A stretch of DNA of 62,541 bases from Arcicella sp. (GCA_025454855.1 JALONS010000009.1:1-62541), one strand, 5' to 3'; positions 19,060-29,074 are shown, numbered from the stretch's first letter. The notes: a model not told the origin generated them from the letters alone. Program-made: numbers and translations.

Positions 19060-19902
19060 ATGAAAGATAGTTTTTCTATAATTCTTCCCGAAAATTTGCA
19101 TCAAGAACTGGCTTTGCATCCGTTGTGTCAATCTTTGTATTTGACGGAGATGGGGTATCGTCCCAAAGCATTTTCTGATGACCGTGAGCGACAGAAAGAT
19201 TCCCAGCAATACATCTTGATTTATTGTACCGAAGGAGAAGGCTGGTATCAGGTATTGAACCAAACGTATCAAGTGAAGGCAAATCAATTTTTTATTCTTC
19301 CTGCTTACTGTACGCATCGCTACGCTTGTAATCCAGCAAACCCTTGGACGATTTATTGGCTACATTTTTTTGGTACAAATGCCAGAGCAATGGTTAATTT
19401 TTTACAAGGAGAAAATCAGTACAGTCCCGTAGAAGTTTCTTTTACCGAAAGTAGGATACAGCTATTTCATGAAATCTTTAAATATACCGAACAAACGCTT
19501 GATATTAAGAATCTTATACCTGCTTGTAATTATTTGAATCATTGGTTGATTACGTTTAAAGCAAAAGAAAAAGAACTCGTTTTGCACAGTGATAGTATCG
19601 GAAAAGTGATAGAATTCATGAAGGGTAATCTTGATAAAGTATTTATGCTCAGTGATTTTGTCAGTATTTCAGGGTTATCAGCCTCGCACTTTTCGGCAGT
19701 TTTCAAGGCAGAAATCAAACAAGGACCGATGAGTTACTTCAATTTCTTGAAAGTGCAGTATGCGTGTCAGTTACTAAAAGACACCAATTACCCCGTGAAA
19801 AAGATTGCTTTAGAAGTAGGATTTGAAGATGCTTATCACTTTGCGAGGGTTTTTGAAAAAGCGATGCGTGTTTCTCCTGGTAAGTTTCGGAAAAGGAAGT
19901 AG
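19060..19902 (+). CDS. AraC family transcriptional regulator
   Basis: A 280-residue regulator. The N-terminal cupin-like ligand domain (residues 1-165; YILIYCTEGEGWYQVLNQTYQVKANQFFILPA) is typical of sugar-sensing AraC proteins. The C-terminal double helix-turn-helix (about 180-280) ends with VKKIALEVGFEDAYHFARVFEKAMRVSPGKFR. Being divergent from galK-galT-glycosidase, it probably activates that operon in response to a sugar. A bidirectional terminator follows. Confidence 0.92.
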   Translation: MKDSFSIILPENLHQELALHPLCQSLYLTEMGYRPKAFSDDRERQKDSQQYILIYCTEGEGWYQVLNQTYQVKANQFFILPAYCTHRYACNPANPWTIYWLHFFGTNARAMVNFLQGENQYSPVEVSFTESRIQLFHEIFKYTEQTLDIKNLIPACNYLNHWLITFKAKEKELVLHSDSIGKVIEFMKGNLDKVFMLSDFVSISGLSASHFSAVFKAEIKQGPMSYFNFLKVQYACQLLKDTNYPVKKIALEVGFEDAYHFARVFEKAMRVSPGKFRKRK

Positions 19903-19910
19903 CCAAAATA

Positions 19911-19942
19911 AAAATCCCAATCATAAAATGATTGGGATTCTT
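19911..19942. terminator. bidirectional terminator between AraC gene and tRNA-Ser
   Basis: 12-bp stem AATCCCAATCAT / ATGATTGGGATT with a 3-nt loop and an A-run upstream, so it can serve both strands. Confidence 0.85.
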
Positions 19943-19945
19943 CAG

Positions 19946-20030
19946 TAGAGAGTGAGGGATTCGAACCCCCGGACCTGTTACAGTCAACAGTTTTCAAGAC
20001 TGCCGCAATCGACCACTCTGCCAACTCTCT
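19946..20030 (-). tRNA. tRNA-Ser(UGA)
   Basis: On the minus strand the sequence folds as a class II tRNA. The acceptor arms are AGAGAGT and ACTCTCT with discriminator A at 19946. The anticodon loop CTTGAAA gives UGA. A long variable arm follows, and the T-loop is GTTCGAATC. CCA is not encoded. 85 nt. Confidence 0.95.
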
Positions 20031-20258
20031 TTGTGTTTGATGATGCAAAATTAGTGCTTTCTTTTTTTCTGAACAAATATGAATGGAAAATATTTTTCCT
20101 ATTTCTGTCATTTAGCTTTCCAATCGCTGATTATCAGATAGATAAATTTGTAAAACTTTTCGATAAAATTTTTCGTATATAATGTAAACGACCAATTTTG
20201 AATGAAATTTCAGATGAAATCTGTTCAAGATGGGTAATTAAATCACAAAAAGATAAAA

Positions 20259-20732
20259 ATGAAAACATTAGGAATTGTAGCCTTAGTAGGTTTGTTGATT
20301 TTTGCGTGTAGTGGATATACACAGCAGGATAAACCCCGTAAATTTGAAGTAACCAAAACCGAAATGGAATGGAAGAAACAACTTACTCCTGACCAATACG
20401 TGGTTACTCGTCAGAAAGGAACTGAACGCCCTTATTCGGGTGAATATTGGGATAACCACGAAAAAGGAAAATACCAGTGCGTGTGTTGTAAACAAGACTT
20501 ATTTACTTCAGATACCAAATTTGAATCAGGGACTGGTTGGCCTTCTTTTTGGAATCCTGTGGACAAAAAAAGTGTACTTGTTTTAACGGATTTAACCCAC
20601 GGAATGGTAAGAGATGAAGTAGTTTGTAGTCGTTGTGGAGCTCATTTAGGTCATGTTTTTGACGACGGTCCTAAACCAACAGGTAAACGTTACTGCATGA
20701 ATTCTGCTTCATTGACTTTTGTAAAGAAGTAA
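20259..20732 (+). CDS. msrB: peptide-methionine (R)-S-oxide reductase, lipoprotein
   Basis: A 157-residue MsrB that reduces methionine-R-sulfoxide. A lipobox at LIFAC (Cys17) places it in the periplasm as a lipoprotein. The two zinc-binding CxxC pairs are CVCC and CSRC. FESGTGWPSFW and the catalytic Cys in KRYCMNSASLTF are conserved. It stands alone. Confidence 0.95.
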   Translation: MKTLGIVALVGLLIFACSGYTQQDKPRKFEVTKTEMEWKKQLTPDQYVVTRQKGTERPYSGEYWDNHEKGKYQCVCCKQDLFTSDTKFESGTGWPSFWNPVDKKSVLVLTDLTHGMVRDEVVCSRCGAHLGHVFDDGPKPTGKRYCMNSASLTFVKK

Positions 20733-20739
20733 AGATTCC

Positions 20740-20790
20740 TCGAAGGGTTGGAGAGGCTAAAATTCCGTAGCTGACACCTCCAACCCTCGA
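20740..20790. repeat. stem-loop after msrB
   Basis: Arms AGGGTTGGAG (20744-20753) and CTCCAACCCT (20778-20787), extended by CGA on each side. The loop is 24 nt and there is no T-run. It could be an intergenic palindromic repeat rather than a terminator. Confidence 0.5.
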
Positions 20791-20881
20791 CCATTCAAAC
20801 TTTTTAACTCGGCATTTCCTCTAACTCTCCAACTTTTATTGTAAATTGTCGCTTATTTTATATAGAATAACTAAGCGTATA

Positions 20882-23491
20882 ATGAATAGCATAAAACAAC
20901 TCATTAAAAATCTTATTGATAGTACTAAAAATTTTCTGTTGAAAGTTCTTCATTGGCTTTGGCTACAATTTGACGTTCTGTTAGTAAAAACTTTAGGAGA
21001 AGAGAAAGTAGCTAATTTTTACCGATATTTAGACAGCCTAAAAGCAAACTATTGGGATGCCAGAAAGAAAGTTTCGGAAGTAGTTGAACAGAATATAGAT
21101 AGAGAGTCAGCTTATTATCTTCAAATCAAAAAACTTTGGAAAGCCTTTGGTTGGATTGTTCTTGCGGGTGTTTTTTATTTGTTCTGTATTAATACCAATT
21201 TTTTATGGCTCACGGGTGAGATGCCTTCGGTAGGTGAGTTGCAGAACCCCAAATTATCACAATCGTCCGAAATTTATTCAGAAGACGGTGTTTTGATGGG
21301 TAAATTTTTTCAAGAAAATAGAACGCCTGTTAAAAATTACAACGACCTATCTCCTTACTTGGTAAAAGCCTTAGTAGCAACCGAGGACGCTCGTTTTTAC
21401 CAACATTCAGGAATTGATTTTAGAGCTTTGTTTGGCGTTGCGGCGGGTATTGTAACAGGGGCAAGTGAGCGTGGTGGAGGTAGTACCATTACTCAACAAT
21501 TAGCCAAAAACTTATTCAAGACTCGTAAAAAACAAGGAGTTGCCAAAAAAGGATTATTGGGATATGTCCCTGGCTTTAAAACCCTGATAATCAAAACAAA
21601 AGAGTGGCTAACCGCTATCAAATTAGAGCGTTATTATACCAAAGAAGAAATCATTTTGTGGTACTTAAATACCGTAGATTTTGGCAGTAATGCTTATGGG
21701 ATTAAAGTAGCCGCAAAAACCTATTTTAATACCTCCCCTGATAGTTTGAATGTGCAAGAATCTGCTGTTTTGGTAGGGATGCAAAAAGCTACCAATACCT
21801 ACAATCCCCGCCGAAATTATGACAAATCATTGACTCGGAGAAATACGGTATTATCTCGAATGGTAAAGTATAATTATCTTTCAAAAGTAGCCTACGATTC
21901 TTTGGTAAAATTGCCAATTACCTTGAAAATTAACGAAGAAACACCGTACGATGGTACAAGTAATTACTTCAAAACGGCATTAGCAAAGTCTTTGAAAGAG
22001 TGGGCTGATACCAGTGATATTGAATTGGATTTATACCGTGATGGATTGAAAATTCGGACAACACTCGATTCTCGGATGCAAGGTTATGCCGAAACTGCTG
22101 TGCAAGAAGGAATGCGAGCTTTACAGAAAACTTTTGATAACCATTGGTCTGGGAAAAACCCTTGGGCAGATGAAAAAGGCGTCGAAATTCCGGGTTTTAT
22201 TGACACCGTTGCTAAAAGAACGCCTTATTATAAATATTTAGCCATTAAGTATAAAAACAATCAAGACTCCATCTGGCATTACATGAAAAATGTAAAACGG
22301 AAAATGTGGGTATATTCACGCAATGGTACGGGCGAAGAACAAATGACGATGAGTGCCTACGATTCAATTGTGTATTACAAAAGATTCTTACAGGCAGGCA
22401 TGATGAGCATGGACCCTTTTACGGGACACATCAAAGCATGGGTAGGAGGGCTTGATTTTCAATATTTCAAATATGACCACGTAAATCAAGGTCGCCGTCA
22501 GCCCGGTTCTACTTTCAAGCCTTTTGTTTATACCACGGCTATTGATGGACCCAAAGATATGTCACCGTGTACACAGATAAAAGATGAACCTTTTGAGATT
22601 GAAATCGAAGAAAAAGGGGAGAAGAAAATCTGGCGACCACACAATGCTGATGGTAGGTTTAGTTATTCTACGATGTCGCTTCGTAGAGCAATGGCACGTT
22701 CTATCAACTCTTGTGCCGCTCGTCTAACTAATGAAGTAGGACCCGATTCGGTAGTGTATTATGCTCATCAAATGGGGATTAAAAGCCCACTTTCGGCGGT
22801 TGCTTCCATTGGCTTAGGTTCAAACGACGTAACGCTTTTTGAAATGGTGGGAGCGTATGGTTGTTTTTTAAACGAAGGAATTTATACCGAACCGATGTTA
22901 GTAGTTGAAATTCAAGATAGAAATGGTAATACCATTCATACTTTTGAGCCAAAACGAAGACAAGCCATCAGAAAAGAGTCTGCCTTACTGATGCGATATA
23001 TGCTCGAAGGCGGTTTGGAAGAGCAGGGCGGAACCTCACAAAATCTATGGTCTTTCAAAGAATTATTTGATGGAAAAGACAAATATAAATCAAGGTTTGC
23101 GGGTAAAACAGGTACCACTTCCAATCATTCAGACGGTTGGTACATGGGGCTTACCAGTAATTTAGTAACGGGTACATGGGTAGGAGGCGACGACCGCTCC
23201 ATTCACTTCCGAAGTGGGGCTTACGGAGAGGGTTCAAAAACGGCTTTGCCGCTTTTTGGACGGTATATGAGTAAAGTAGTAACTGACCCAACCTTAGAGG
23301 CGTATCACCCTGTTCCTTTTGAAAAATTAGATGCCAAACGTATTACTAAAGAATTTAACTGTACGGCTGCCTATACACCTCGTACCGATACTTTATATTA
23401 TGATAGTACATTTGTTGGCTCGGATACCATCTCTCTGCCAGCCAAGCCAGCCACTGAAACAAAGCCTGATTCAACAACGGAGAAACAGTAA
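20882..23491 (+). CDS. penicillin-binding protein 1A (bifunctional transglycosylase/transpeptidase)
   Basis: The ATG at 20882 (MNSIKQLIKNLI) is preferred over a TTG 36 bp upstream, giving 869 residues. A single membrane helix lies near residues 90-110. The GT51 glycosyltransferase domain shows ATEDARFYQHSGID and GGGSTITQQLAKNLF. The transpeptidase domain shows SxxK in GSTFKPFVYTTA, SxN in RSINSCAARL and KTGT in AGKTGTTSNHSDGWYMG. It polymerises and crosslinks peptidoglycan. hemF starts 11 bp downstream. Confidence 0.96.
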   Translation: MNSIKQLIKNLIDSTKNFLLKVLHWLWLQFDVLLVKTLGEEKVANFYRYLDSLKANYWDARKKVSEVVEQNIDRESAYYLQIKKLWKAFGWIVLAGVFYLFCINTNFLWLTGEMPSVGELQNPKLSQSSEIYSEDGVLMGKFFQENRTPVKNYNDLSPYLVKALVATEDARFYQHSGIDFRALFGVAAGIVTGASERGGGSTITQQLAKNLFKTRKKQGVAKKGLLGYVPGFKTLIIKTKEWLTAIKLERYYTKEEIILWYLNTVDFGSNAYGIKVAAKTYFNTSPDSLNVQESAVLVGMQKATNTYNPRRNYDKSLTRRNTVLSRMVKYNYLSKVAYDSLVKLPITLKINEETPYDGTSNYFKTALAKSLKEWADTSDIELDLYRDGLKIRTTLDSRMQGYAETAVQEGMRALQKTFDNHWSGKNPWADEKGVEIPGFIDTVAKRTPYYKYLAIKYKNNQDSIWHYMKNVKRKMWVYSRNGTGEEQMTMSAYDSIVYYKRFLQAGMMSMDPFTGHIKAWVGGLDFQYFKYDHVNQGRRQPGSTFKPFVYTTAIDGPKDMSPCTQIKDEPFEIEIEEKGEKKIWRPHNADGRFSYSTMSLRRAMARSINSCAARLTNEVGPDSVVYYAHQMGIKSPLSAVASIGLGSNDVTLFEMVGAYGCFLNEGIYTEPMLVVEIQDRNGNTIHTFEPKRRQAIRKESALLMRYMLEGGLEEQGGTSQNLWSFKELFDGKDKYKSRFAGKTGTTSNHSDGWYMGLTSNLVTGTWVGGDDRSIHFRSGAYGEGSKTALPLFGRYMSKVVTDPTLEAYHPVPFEKLDAKRITKEFNCTAAYTPRTDTLYYDSTFVGSDTISLPAKPATETKPDSTTEKQ

Positions 23492-23502
23492 AATATAAAC
23501 TT

Positions 23503-24396
23503 ATGAACAAAGAACAGATAGCCATTTACTTTCAAGAGTTACAAGACAGTATATGCAAAGCCTTAGAAAAAGCCGATGGAAAGGGGAAATTTCACGAAGA
23601 TAATTGGCAAAGAGATGGTGGTGGCGGAGGGCGAAGTCGTGTAATTCAGCATGGAAAAGTTATCGAAAAGGGAGGGGTAATGTTTTCGGCTGTTTGGGGA
23701 GATTTACACGAAAAAATGCTGGCTTCGATGGGGCTGACGGAAAAAGTGGATTTCTTTGCAACGGGTGTATCCATTGTTTTGCATCCACAAAGTCCACAAG
23801 TTCCAATCATCCACATGAATGTACGATATTTTGAGATGTCAAACGGAACGTTTTGGTTTGGTGGCGGAATAGACCTCACGCCTCACTACGTAGTGGAAGA
23901 AGATGCTAAATGGTTTCATCAGCAACTCAAAAACGTATGTGATAAACACAATGCTGAGTACTATCCGAAATTTAAGGCGTGGGCAGATGATTATTTTTTT
24001 AATACGCACCGCAATGAAACACGAGGTATCGGAGGAATATTTTTTGATTATCAAAAAACCGATGAAAGCCGTGATAAAGCACAGTTATTCGCTTTTGTAA
24101 AAGATGTAGGAGAATCATTTGCTCCAATTTATACACATTTTATGAAGAAGAATAAAGATTTACCCTTTACAGAAAATGAAAAAACATTTCAGATGCTTCG
24201 TAGAGGAAGATACGTAGAATTTAACTTAGTACACGATAGAGGAACTAAATTTGGCTTAGAAACCAACGGTAGAACAGAATCTATCCTGATGTCGATGCCA
24301 CCAGTAGCCAATTGGGTTTATAATTATCAAGCTGAACCCAATTCAGCCGAAGAAAAAACCCTCCAGTCATTAAGAAAAGGAATTGATTGGATATAG
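23503..24396 (+). CDS. hemF: oxygen-dependent coproporphyrinogen III oxidase
   Basis: A 297-residue HemF that oxidatively decarboxylates coproporphyrinogen III to protoporphyrinogen IX in haem synthesis, using O2. Hallmarks are VIQHGKVIEKGGVMFSAVWG, the HMNVRYFE strand, FGGGIDLTPHYV and RRGRYVEFNLVHDRGTKFGL. The length is normal. It starts 11 bp after the PBP1A stop, so the two are probably cotranscribed, although their functions are unrelated. It implies aerobic haem synthesis. Confidence 0.97.
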   Translation: MNKEQIAIYFQELQDSICKALEKADGKGKFHEDNWQRDGGGGGRSRVIQHGKVIEKGGVMFSAVWGDLHEKMLASMGLTEKVDFFATGVSIVLHPQSPQVPIIHMNVRYFEMSNGTFWFGGGIDLTPHYVVEEDAKWFHQQLKNVCDKHNAEYYPKFKAWADDYFFNTHRNETRGIGGIFFDYQKTDESRDKAQLFAFVKDVGESFAPIYTHFMKKNKDLPFTENEKTFQMLRRGRYVEFNLVHDRGTKFGLETNGRTESILMSMPPVANWVYNYQAEPNSAEEKTLQSLRKGIDWI

Positions 24397-24408
24397 AATA
24401 GTTGATTA

Positions 24409-24456
24409 AAAAAACAAAGGATAAATTCAATAACGATGAATTTACCCTTTGTTTTT
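24409..24456 (+). terminator. intrinsic terminator after hemF
   Basis: Long imperfect stem AAAACAAAGG-ATAAATTCA / TGAATTTA-CCCTTTGTTTT with a T-run at the 3' side. Confidence 0.8.
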
Positions 24457-24551
24457 ATTGATATACTTGACCAATTCAATTTTGCAAAAGAAAAAGGTAC
24501 AAGTTGTTGATTTGTAGGAATTTATGTATTCGTTCTTCGCTTAGTTTATTT

Positions 24552-26981
24552 CTAAAACTTCACGCCTGCAGATATATAAAACGTACGTCCATCGGCAGGT
24601 AATACACCCGGACCGGGATAACCACCAGCTCTGCGAGTAAAATATCGCTCATCCGTTAAATTATTTACCCCAGCTTTTATGTTGTAATGTTTCAGAAACT
24701 TAAAGTTTGCTGATAAATCTTGTACCTGATAAGCAGGTATTACGCCAGTCGTGGCAGCGGCATTGGGCGTTTCAGTGTTAGAAGCATCGGCATAAGCCTT
24801 GCCAATATCGCTCATTTGCCAAGTGGCTGAAAACCCTTTTTTGCTGTACGTTACGCCAAATCGGTTAATCTTTCTGGGGGCATTTTCTACAAATTTTCCT
24901 GCCAAATTTCCTTCAACGATTTGACCATTATTTACTGAAGTTGTTTTGAAGTCACGGTAAGTAGCATCAATGAAAGCCACCGAAGCAAAAATACTTAATG
25001 AACCTAATTTTGATTTTGGCATGAATGCACCAAAAGCGTCAAATTCAACATAACCTTCAAATCCTTGACTTACTGAACGCCCCAAGTTGGTACGGAATTG
25101 GTAACGCTGTCCAGCAGAGTTTATTTGAGTGATTGTTCCGATTCTATTATCGTAATTCAAATAAAAATAATCTACATCAAAATTGAGGAAGTTCCTTACT
25201 TTACCACGGTACCCCAAATCAAAATTGAACCCTCTGGCATCTTGTAAATTTTCATCAATAACATCAGTAGTAGCTGGTGGTGTCAAATCTGAAATAAGAA
25301 CAGGGCGATAGGCTTGTGAAATATTAGAATAAAACTCGGTTTGGTCAGTTACATGAAATTCTGCCCCTCCTCCGAATAACATAAATGTACGAGTACGATT
25401 AATAGGACTGAGCGTAGTAGGCTGTCCATTCGCTATACTGAAACGTCCTTGCATATTGGCATCAATGTGTTCGATTCTTGCTCCTGCAGTCATCAAAAAA
25501 CGCTGATTAAATCTGAAAATATTTTCGAAAAAAGCGGCTGTATTTACGTTTTTAAAAGCTAAATCTCTTGGGTAAATACTTTCTACAAGGTCAAAATTCA
25601 TGTCCGAACCTACTGTTCCTTTTCCTTGTTGTTTACGGTCTATATTACCATTGTAATATCTTATTCCAGTTGCTAACGTATTATTTTTTCCAAATAATTT
25701 ATAATCGGTAATAAGTCTGAGTTCAGAACCATAATTATTATAATAATCTCTGTCCACCTGACGATTCAGCAGGTCATCTTTTTCGGTAATAGTCTTAGTA
25801 AAACCTACGCTACTACGGTCAGCAACTAAGCCAAAAGCCTTGAAACTCAATTTTGTTTTGTCACTAAATATATATTCGGCGTGAAGCGATGGAATTAACC
25901 ATGGTGTACTAAACCAGTTACGGGTTCTCAGACTTTGGCGAGCATCCTGAACAAACTGTGCATCAGTAAGCCCACCTGCCTGTTGCGACTGGAAAGTCAT
26001 ATAGGTTACTTCCGCTCCAATTTTTAATTTGTTACTTACTGCATAATCAAGTGCCACGTGGGCGTGGTCGGTGTTGAAATAGCTATTATTTCTCCAGCCG
26101 TTGCCTACTCTTTTTTGGTAGTAGGCTGTATAGCTAAGTTTTCCTTCCGTTCCACCAATGTAGTTGAAAGTACTGAAAAGACCATTGCTACCCGTAGTAT
26201 TTTGTGATTCAACGGTGAAACGAGTAGAAATGTCAGGTTTTCTCATGACAAAATTCATCAATCCACCAAACTGAGGTCCATATTGTAAAGAAGAAGCCCC
26301 TCTGACAATTTCAATTCTATCTACCACTTCCATCGGAGGAGTATAATAGGCTTCTGGATAACCCATAGGGTCGGGGGTGATGTCATAGCCATTCATTCTA
26401 ACATTAAATTCCCAAGAACGATTGGGGCTTAATCCACGTGAGGCTACTCCTAATTGTATTCCAGACCCATCATTTTCCCAGACAGAGATTCCGGGTGTTC
26501 TACTAAATACTTGTCGTGCATTATTCATAGCCAAATTAGCATTGATATTGTCCAAAAGTATTACCTCATTTTTCTTGGTAGCATTTATGGCATAGCCATC
26601 TACTTCAGCAAGGTGTTCATTCCCTCTGATACTTCGGTTAGCGATAATATTGATATCATTGAGCATATATGAGAAATCTTCCATCTGAAAATTTACCATT
26701 TTTACTTCGTTTTCAGTGATGGAAATATTGATTTCTTGAGTTTTGAATCCAACGCTTGATACCACAACGGTATAGTTACCAGCAGGAACTGCCTTTATCG
26801 TATAATTACCATCTTTATTGGTTTGCACACCCCTAACAGTTCCTTTTAATATCACATTCGCCCCAGCGATAATTTCTTGATTCCCTGTTTGGACAACTTT
26901 GCCAACAATCCCAGACTTTTGTCCTAACACTGTGAATTGGAAAATAAGTAAGAATAAAATAGTATTTAATAAAGAGTTCAT
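24552..26981 (-). CDS. TonB-dependent receptor, iron-uptake type
   Basis: An 809-residue outer-membrane transporter. A signal peptide (about 1-20) is followed by a carboxypeptidase-regulatory-like beta-sandwich (residues 22-112). The plug domain follows (about 125-250; GIQLGVASRGLSPNRSWEFNVRMNG, VDRIEIVRGASSLQYGPQFGGLMNFVMRKP), then a 22-strand barrel ending in aromatic GRTFYISAGVKF. The plug resembles FecA-type siderophore receptors; the substrate is not determined. The promoter region has two TTTAGA-N5-TCTAAA palindromes, which suggests metal-dependent repression. It is divergent from a small outer-membrane protein. Confidence 0.93.
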   Translation of the reverse strand: MNSLLNTILFLLIFQFTVLGQKSGIVGKVVQTGNQEIIAGANVILKGTVRGVQTNKDGNYTIKAVPAGNYTVVVSSVGFKTQEINISITENEVKMVNFQMEDFSYMLNDINIIANRSIRGNEHLAEVDGYAINATKKNEVILLDNINANLAMNNARQVFSRTPGISVWENDGSGIQLGVASRGLSPNRSWEFNVRMNGYDITPDPMGYPEAYYTPPMEVVDRIEIVRGASSLQYGPQFGGLMNFVMRKPDISTRFTVESQNTTGSNGLFSTFNYIGGTEGKLSYTAYYQKRVGNGWRNNSYFNTDHAHVALDYAVSNKLKIGAEVTYMTFQSQQAGGLTDAQFVQDARQSLRTRNWFSTPWLIPSLHAEYIFSDKTKLSFKAFGLVADRSSVGFTKTITEKDDLLNRQVDRDYYNNYGSELRLITDYKLFGKNNTLATGIRYYNGNIDRKQQGKGTVGSDMNFDLVESIYPRDLAFKNVNTAAFFENIFRFNQRFLMTAGARIEHIDANMQGRFSIANGQPTTLSPINRTRTFMLFGGGAEFHVTDQTEFYSNISQAYRPVLISDLTPPATTDVIDENLQDARGFNFDLGYRGKVRNFLNFDVDYFYLNYDNRIGTITQINSAGQRYQFRTNLGRSVSQGFEGYVEFDAFGAFMPKSKLGSLSIFASVAFIDATYRDFKTTSVNNGQIVEGNLAGKFVENAPRKINRFGVTYSKKGFSATWQMSDIGKAYADASNTETPNAAATTGVIPAYQVQDLSANFKFLKHYNIKAGVNNLTDERYFTRRAGGYPGPGVLPADGRTFYISAGVKF

Positions 26982-26999
26982 TTGCTTATTTTAATTTTG

Positions 27000-27016
27000 T
27001 TTAGACTAATTCTAAA
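27000..27016. promoter_or_regulatory. operator-like palindrome 1 upstream of the TonB receptor
   Basis: TTTAGA-N5-TCTAAA, 19 bp before the receptor start. Its form resembles Fur-superfamily boxes such as the Irr/ICE type. The second copy lies 62 bp further. Confidence 0.6.
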
Positions 27017-27061
27017 TTGATTTTAAATTTATTTCAAGAAATTGAGCCTTGCAAGAAATTA

Positions 27062-27078
27062 TTTAGATTTTTTCTAAA
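27062..27078. promoter_or_regulatory. operator-like palindrome 2 upstream of the TonB receptor
   Basis: TTTAGA-N5-TCTAAA with an outer extension (TTATTTAGA / TCTAAATAA). Centre-to-centre spacing to the first site is 62 bp, close to six helical turns, so both sites face the same side. Confidence 0.6.
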
Positions 27079-27237
27079 TAAAAATAAGGGTGAATCGGTA
27101 TTCAAGGTATCGTATTTGAATAGTAGGATAAAATGAATTGGTCGCAATGATATGCGGAAGGAATATATGTTCATTGTTCAGTTATGGCACATGAATTGTA
27201 AAGACCAATAGAGTTACTCTTATCATGCCTAATACAG

Positions 27238-28011
27238 ATGAAGAAAATAATTGTACTATTGTATATGCTATTACCATGTAAAGTATTCTCTCAGGATTTG
27301 AACTTGAAGGGTTTTAGCCCTAATTATTATCAGACGGGTAACTTAGTAGGAAACATCGGCTATAATCTGAATGTGTCATCTATCAGTTCTTTGCCTCAAA
27401 GCATAAGTAACAAAGAATATCCTGCGGGACAGCTTCATTTTGTAGCACAATTACTCTTAATCCATAAATTGAGTAAACACTTTACCGCAGGAATAGGGTA
27501 TGCTTACGGTAATCATAATATATTTGGACTGAAAGAGACAGAAGATAGGCTTTTAGGACAGGTTGGATATTTACATAGCTTAAGCAAAGTAAATTTTATT
27601 CACAGATTACGCTTTGAATACAGAACTCCCAAAAATTTGCAAACCAATATTACCGATAATGCTTCGATATTACGGTATCAAACCTACGCTACTTTACCAT
27701 TATACAACCCAAAAGATACTAAAAGAGGGTTTTATCTATCTGCTTCCAATGAATTATTTTGGTATCTGGAAGGGGCAAGTAATGGACCTGTAAGTTCAAA
27801 AAATGGTGTCTTTGAGTTTTCTAATGTTTCAGAAGACTGGGTACATTTAGCGGGAGGCTATAACATGGGCAATACAAGAGTAGAGTTAGGATATTGTTTT
27901 CAGGCTTTGATACGAAATAAACAATTAGACTTACGTTACTTAAATTTAGCTCAACTAAACGTTTATATCACGATAAACTGGGATGATTTACAATCTTGGT
28001 GGTATTTATAA
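27238..28011 (+). CDS. outer-membrane beta-barrel protein, possibly DUF6268
   Basis: A 257-residue protein with a signal peptide (about 1-18, CKVFSQ). Alternating aromatic/polar strands (HFTAGIGYAYGN, FIHRLRFEYRTP, RGFYLSASNELFW, RVELGYCFQALIR) end in LNVYITINWDDLQSWWYL. This looks like a small outer-membrane barrel of the DUF6268 kind. The function is unknown. It shares the palindrome-bearing intergenic region with the TonB receptor, so joint metal control is possible. Confidence 0.7.
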   Translation: MKKIIVLLYMLLPCKVFSQDLNLKGFSPNYYQTGNLVGNIGYNLNVSSISSLPQSISNKEYPAGQLHFVAQLLLIHKLSKHFTAGIGYAYGNHNIFGLKETEDRLLGQVGYLHSLSKVNFIHRLRFEYRTPKNLQTNITDNASILRYQTYATLPLYNPKDTKRGFYLSASNELFWYLEGASNGPVSSKNGVFEFSNVSEDWVHLAGGYNMGNTRVELGYCFQALIRNKQLDLRYLNLAQLNVYITINWDDLQSWWYL

Positions 28012-28012
28012 A

Positions 28013-28996
28013 TTACTCCTGTCTTACACGAGCTAAATATGAGAACAGTCCTATACCACCACTCAAAATTAGACCACAAACTATTATTTGTGATATCGAA
28101 GGTTTTATTACCCACATCGCTCCGAAAAATTGTATTATCAGAATGACATACAGTAGCGTAGCAATTCCCTTACGGGGCATTTTACTGATAACGAAAGCAC
28201 CTAAAGGAGCAAAAATGGCAACGAAAGGCACACAAGCCAGCCATATTTCAAATGCTTGGGATTGAAAATCATGGATGAGTTGAGTATGAATGAATAGTCC
28301 TAATATGGTTTCGATGGTCATAATAATGACCGACGAAGGCGTAGCTACTTTCTCCGAAACTCGGTAGTAGATAGTCATTAAGCAAAAAGTGAAAATATTA
28401 ATACCTGTTCCAAATATGGATGAAATAATGCCTCCAATCAATCCAAAACTTATCAATTTTACTTTGTCGGAAGATTGAAATGATTGGATACTGTCAAAAA
28501 CTTCTCTTTCTGGTTTACGGTTTTGGAGCCACAAAGCAATGCCAAAACTTAACCAAAGTGAAACAAAGAAAAGTTTGGCTTGTACGGGAGAAATATAAGG
28601 AACCACGTAGTACGTGCCTAAAAATAAGCCGAAAATACCACCGATAGAAACGAATATGATGTAATTCCAATCAACTTTTAGCTTCAAACCAATGATTAGA
28701 AGCGTAGCTGAAGTCATACCGATACTCTGAATGGCAAAAGCAAAGTTACGAGCTACGGCTGGGGGAATTTTTAGAATTAATGTGAAAATAGGATAAGCCA
28801 CCGCAGCACTCCCTTCTGGACTGGCACCCGCAATGAACGAACCAAAAACCATGGTAATAACAGTAGCCCATTGCCGAGTGTAAAGCTCAAAACTATTATG
28901 ACTAATCATGTACCAAAACCATCCACTCATCACTGCGACCAAAAAACACAGATATAGCCAAGGAATCGTCGTTTTGGTTTTATTATTTGATTGCAT
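28013..28996 (-). CDS. TauE/SafE family sulfite/organosulfonate exporter-like permease
   Basis: A 327-residue integral membrane protein with eight or nine hydrophobic helices, including the family repeat FGSFIAGASPEGSAAVAYPIF and the second-half GLIGGIISSIFGTGINIFTF. TauE/SafE members export sulfite, sulfoacetate or related anions, and many are unassigned. Its stop is 2 bp from the stop of the convergent upstream gene. Confidence 0.88.
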   Translation of the reverse strand: MQSNNKTKTTIPWLYLCFLVAVMSGWFWYMISHNSFELYTRQWATVITMVFGSFIAGASPEGSAAVAYPIFTLILKIPPAVARNFAFAIQSIGMTSATLLIIGLKLKVDWNYIIFVSIGGIFGLFLGTYYVVPYISPVQAKLFFVSLWLSFGIALWLQNRKPEREVFDSIQSFQSSDKVKLISFGLIGGIISSIFGTGINIFTFCLMTIYYRVSEKVATPSSVIIMTIETILGLFIHTQLIHDFQSQAFEIWLACVPFVAIFAPLGAFVISKMPRKGIATLLYVILIIQFFGAMWVIKPSISQIIVCGLILSGGIGLFSYLARVRQE

Positions 28997-29074
28997 AAAG
29001 TTTTTTTGTTAATTTACTCGTCGGTAGGAAAGCCTTACAAATTTAGATACAAATGGAGTTAATAAGTTGGAACA

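Noticed and set aside
19836-20111. Minus-strand frame through tRNA-Ser
   Set aside because: It reads through a tRNA gene and a terminator.
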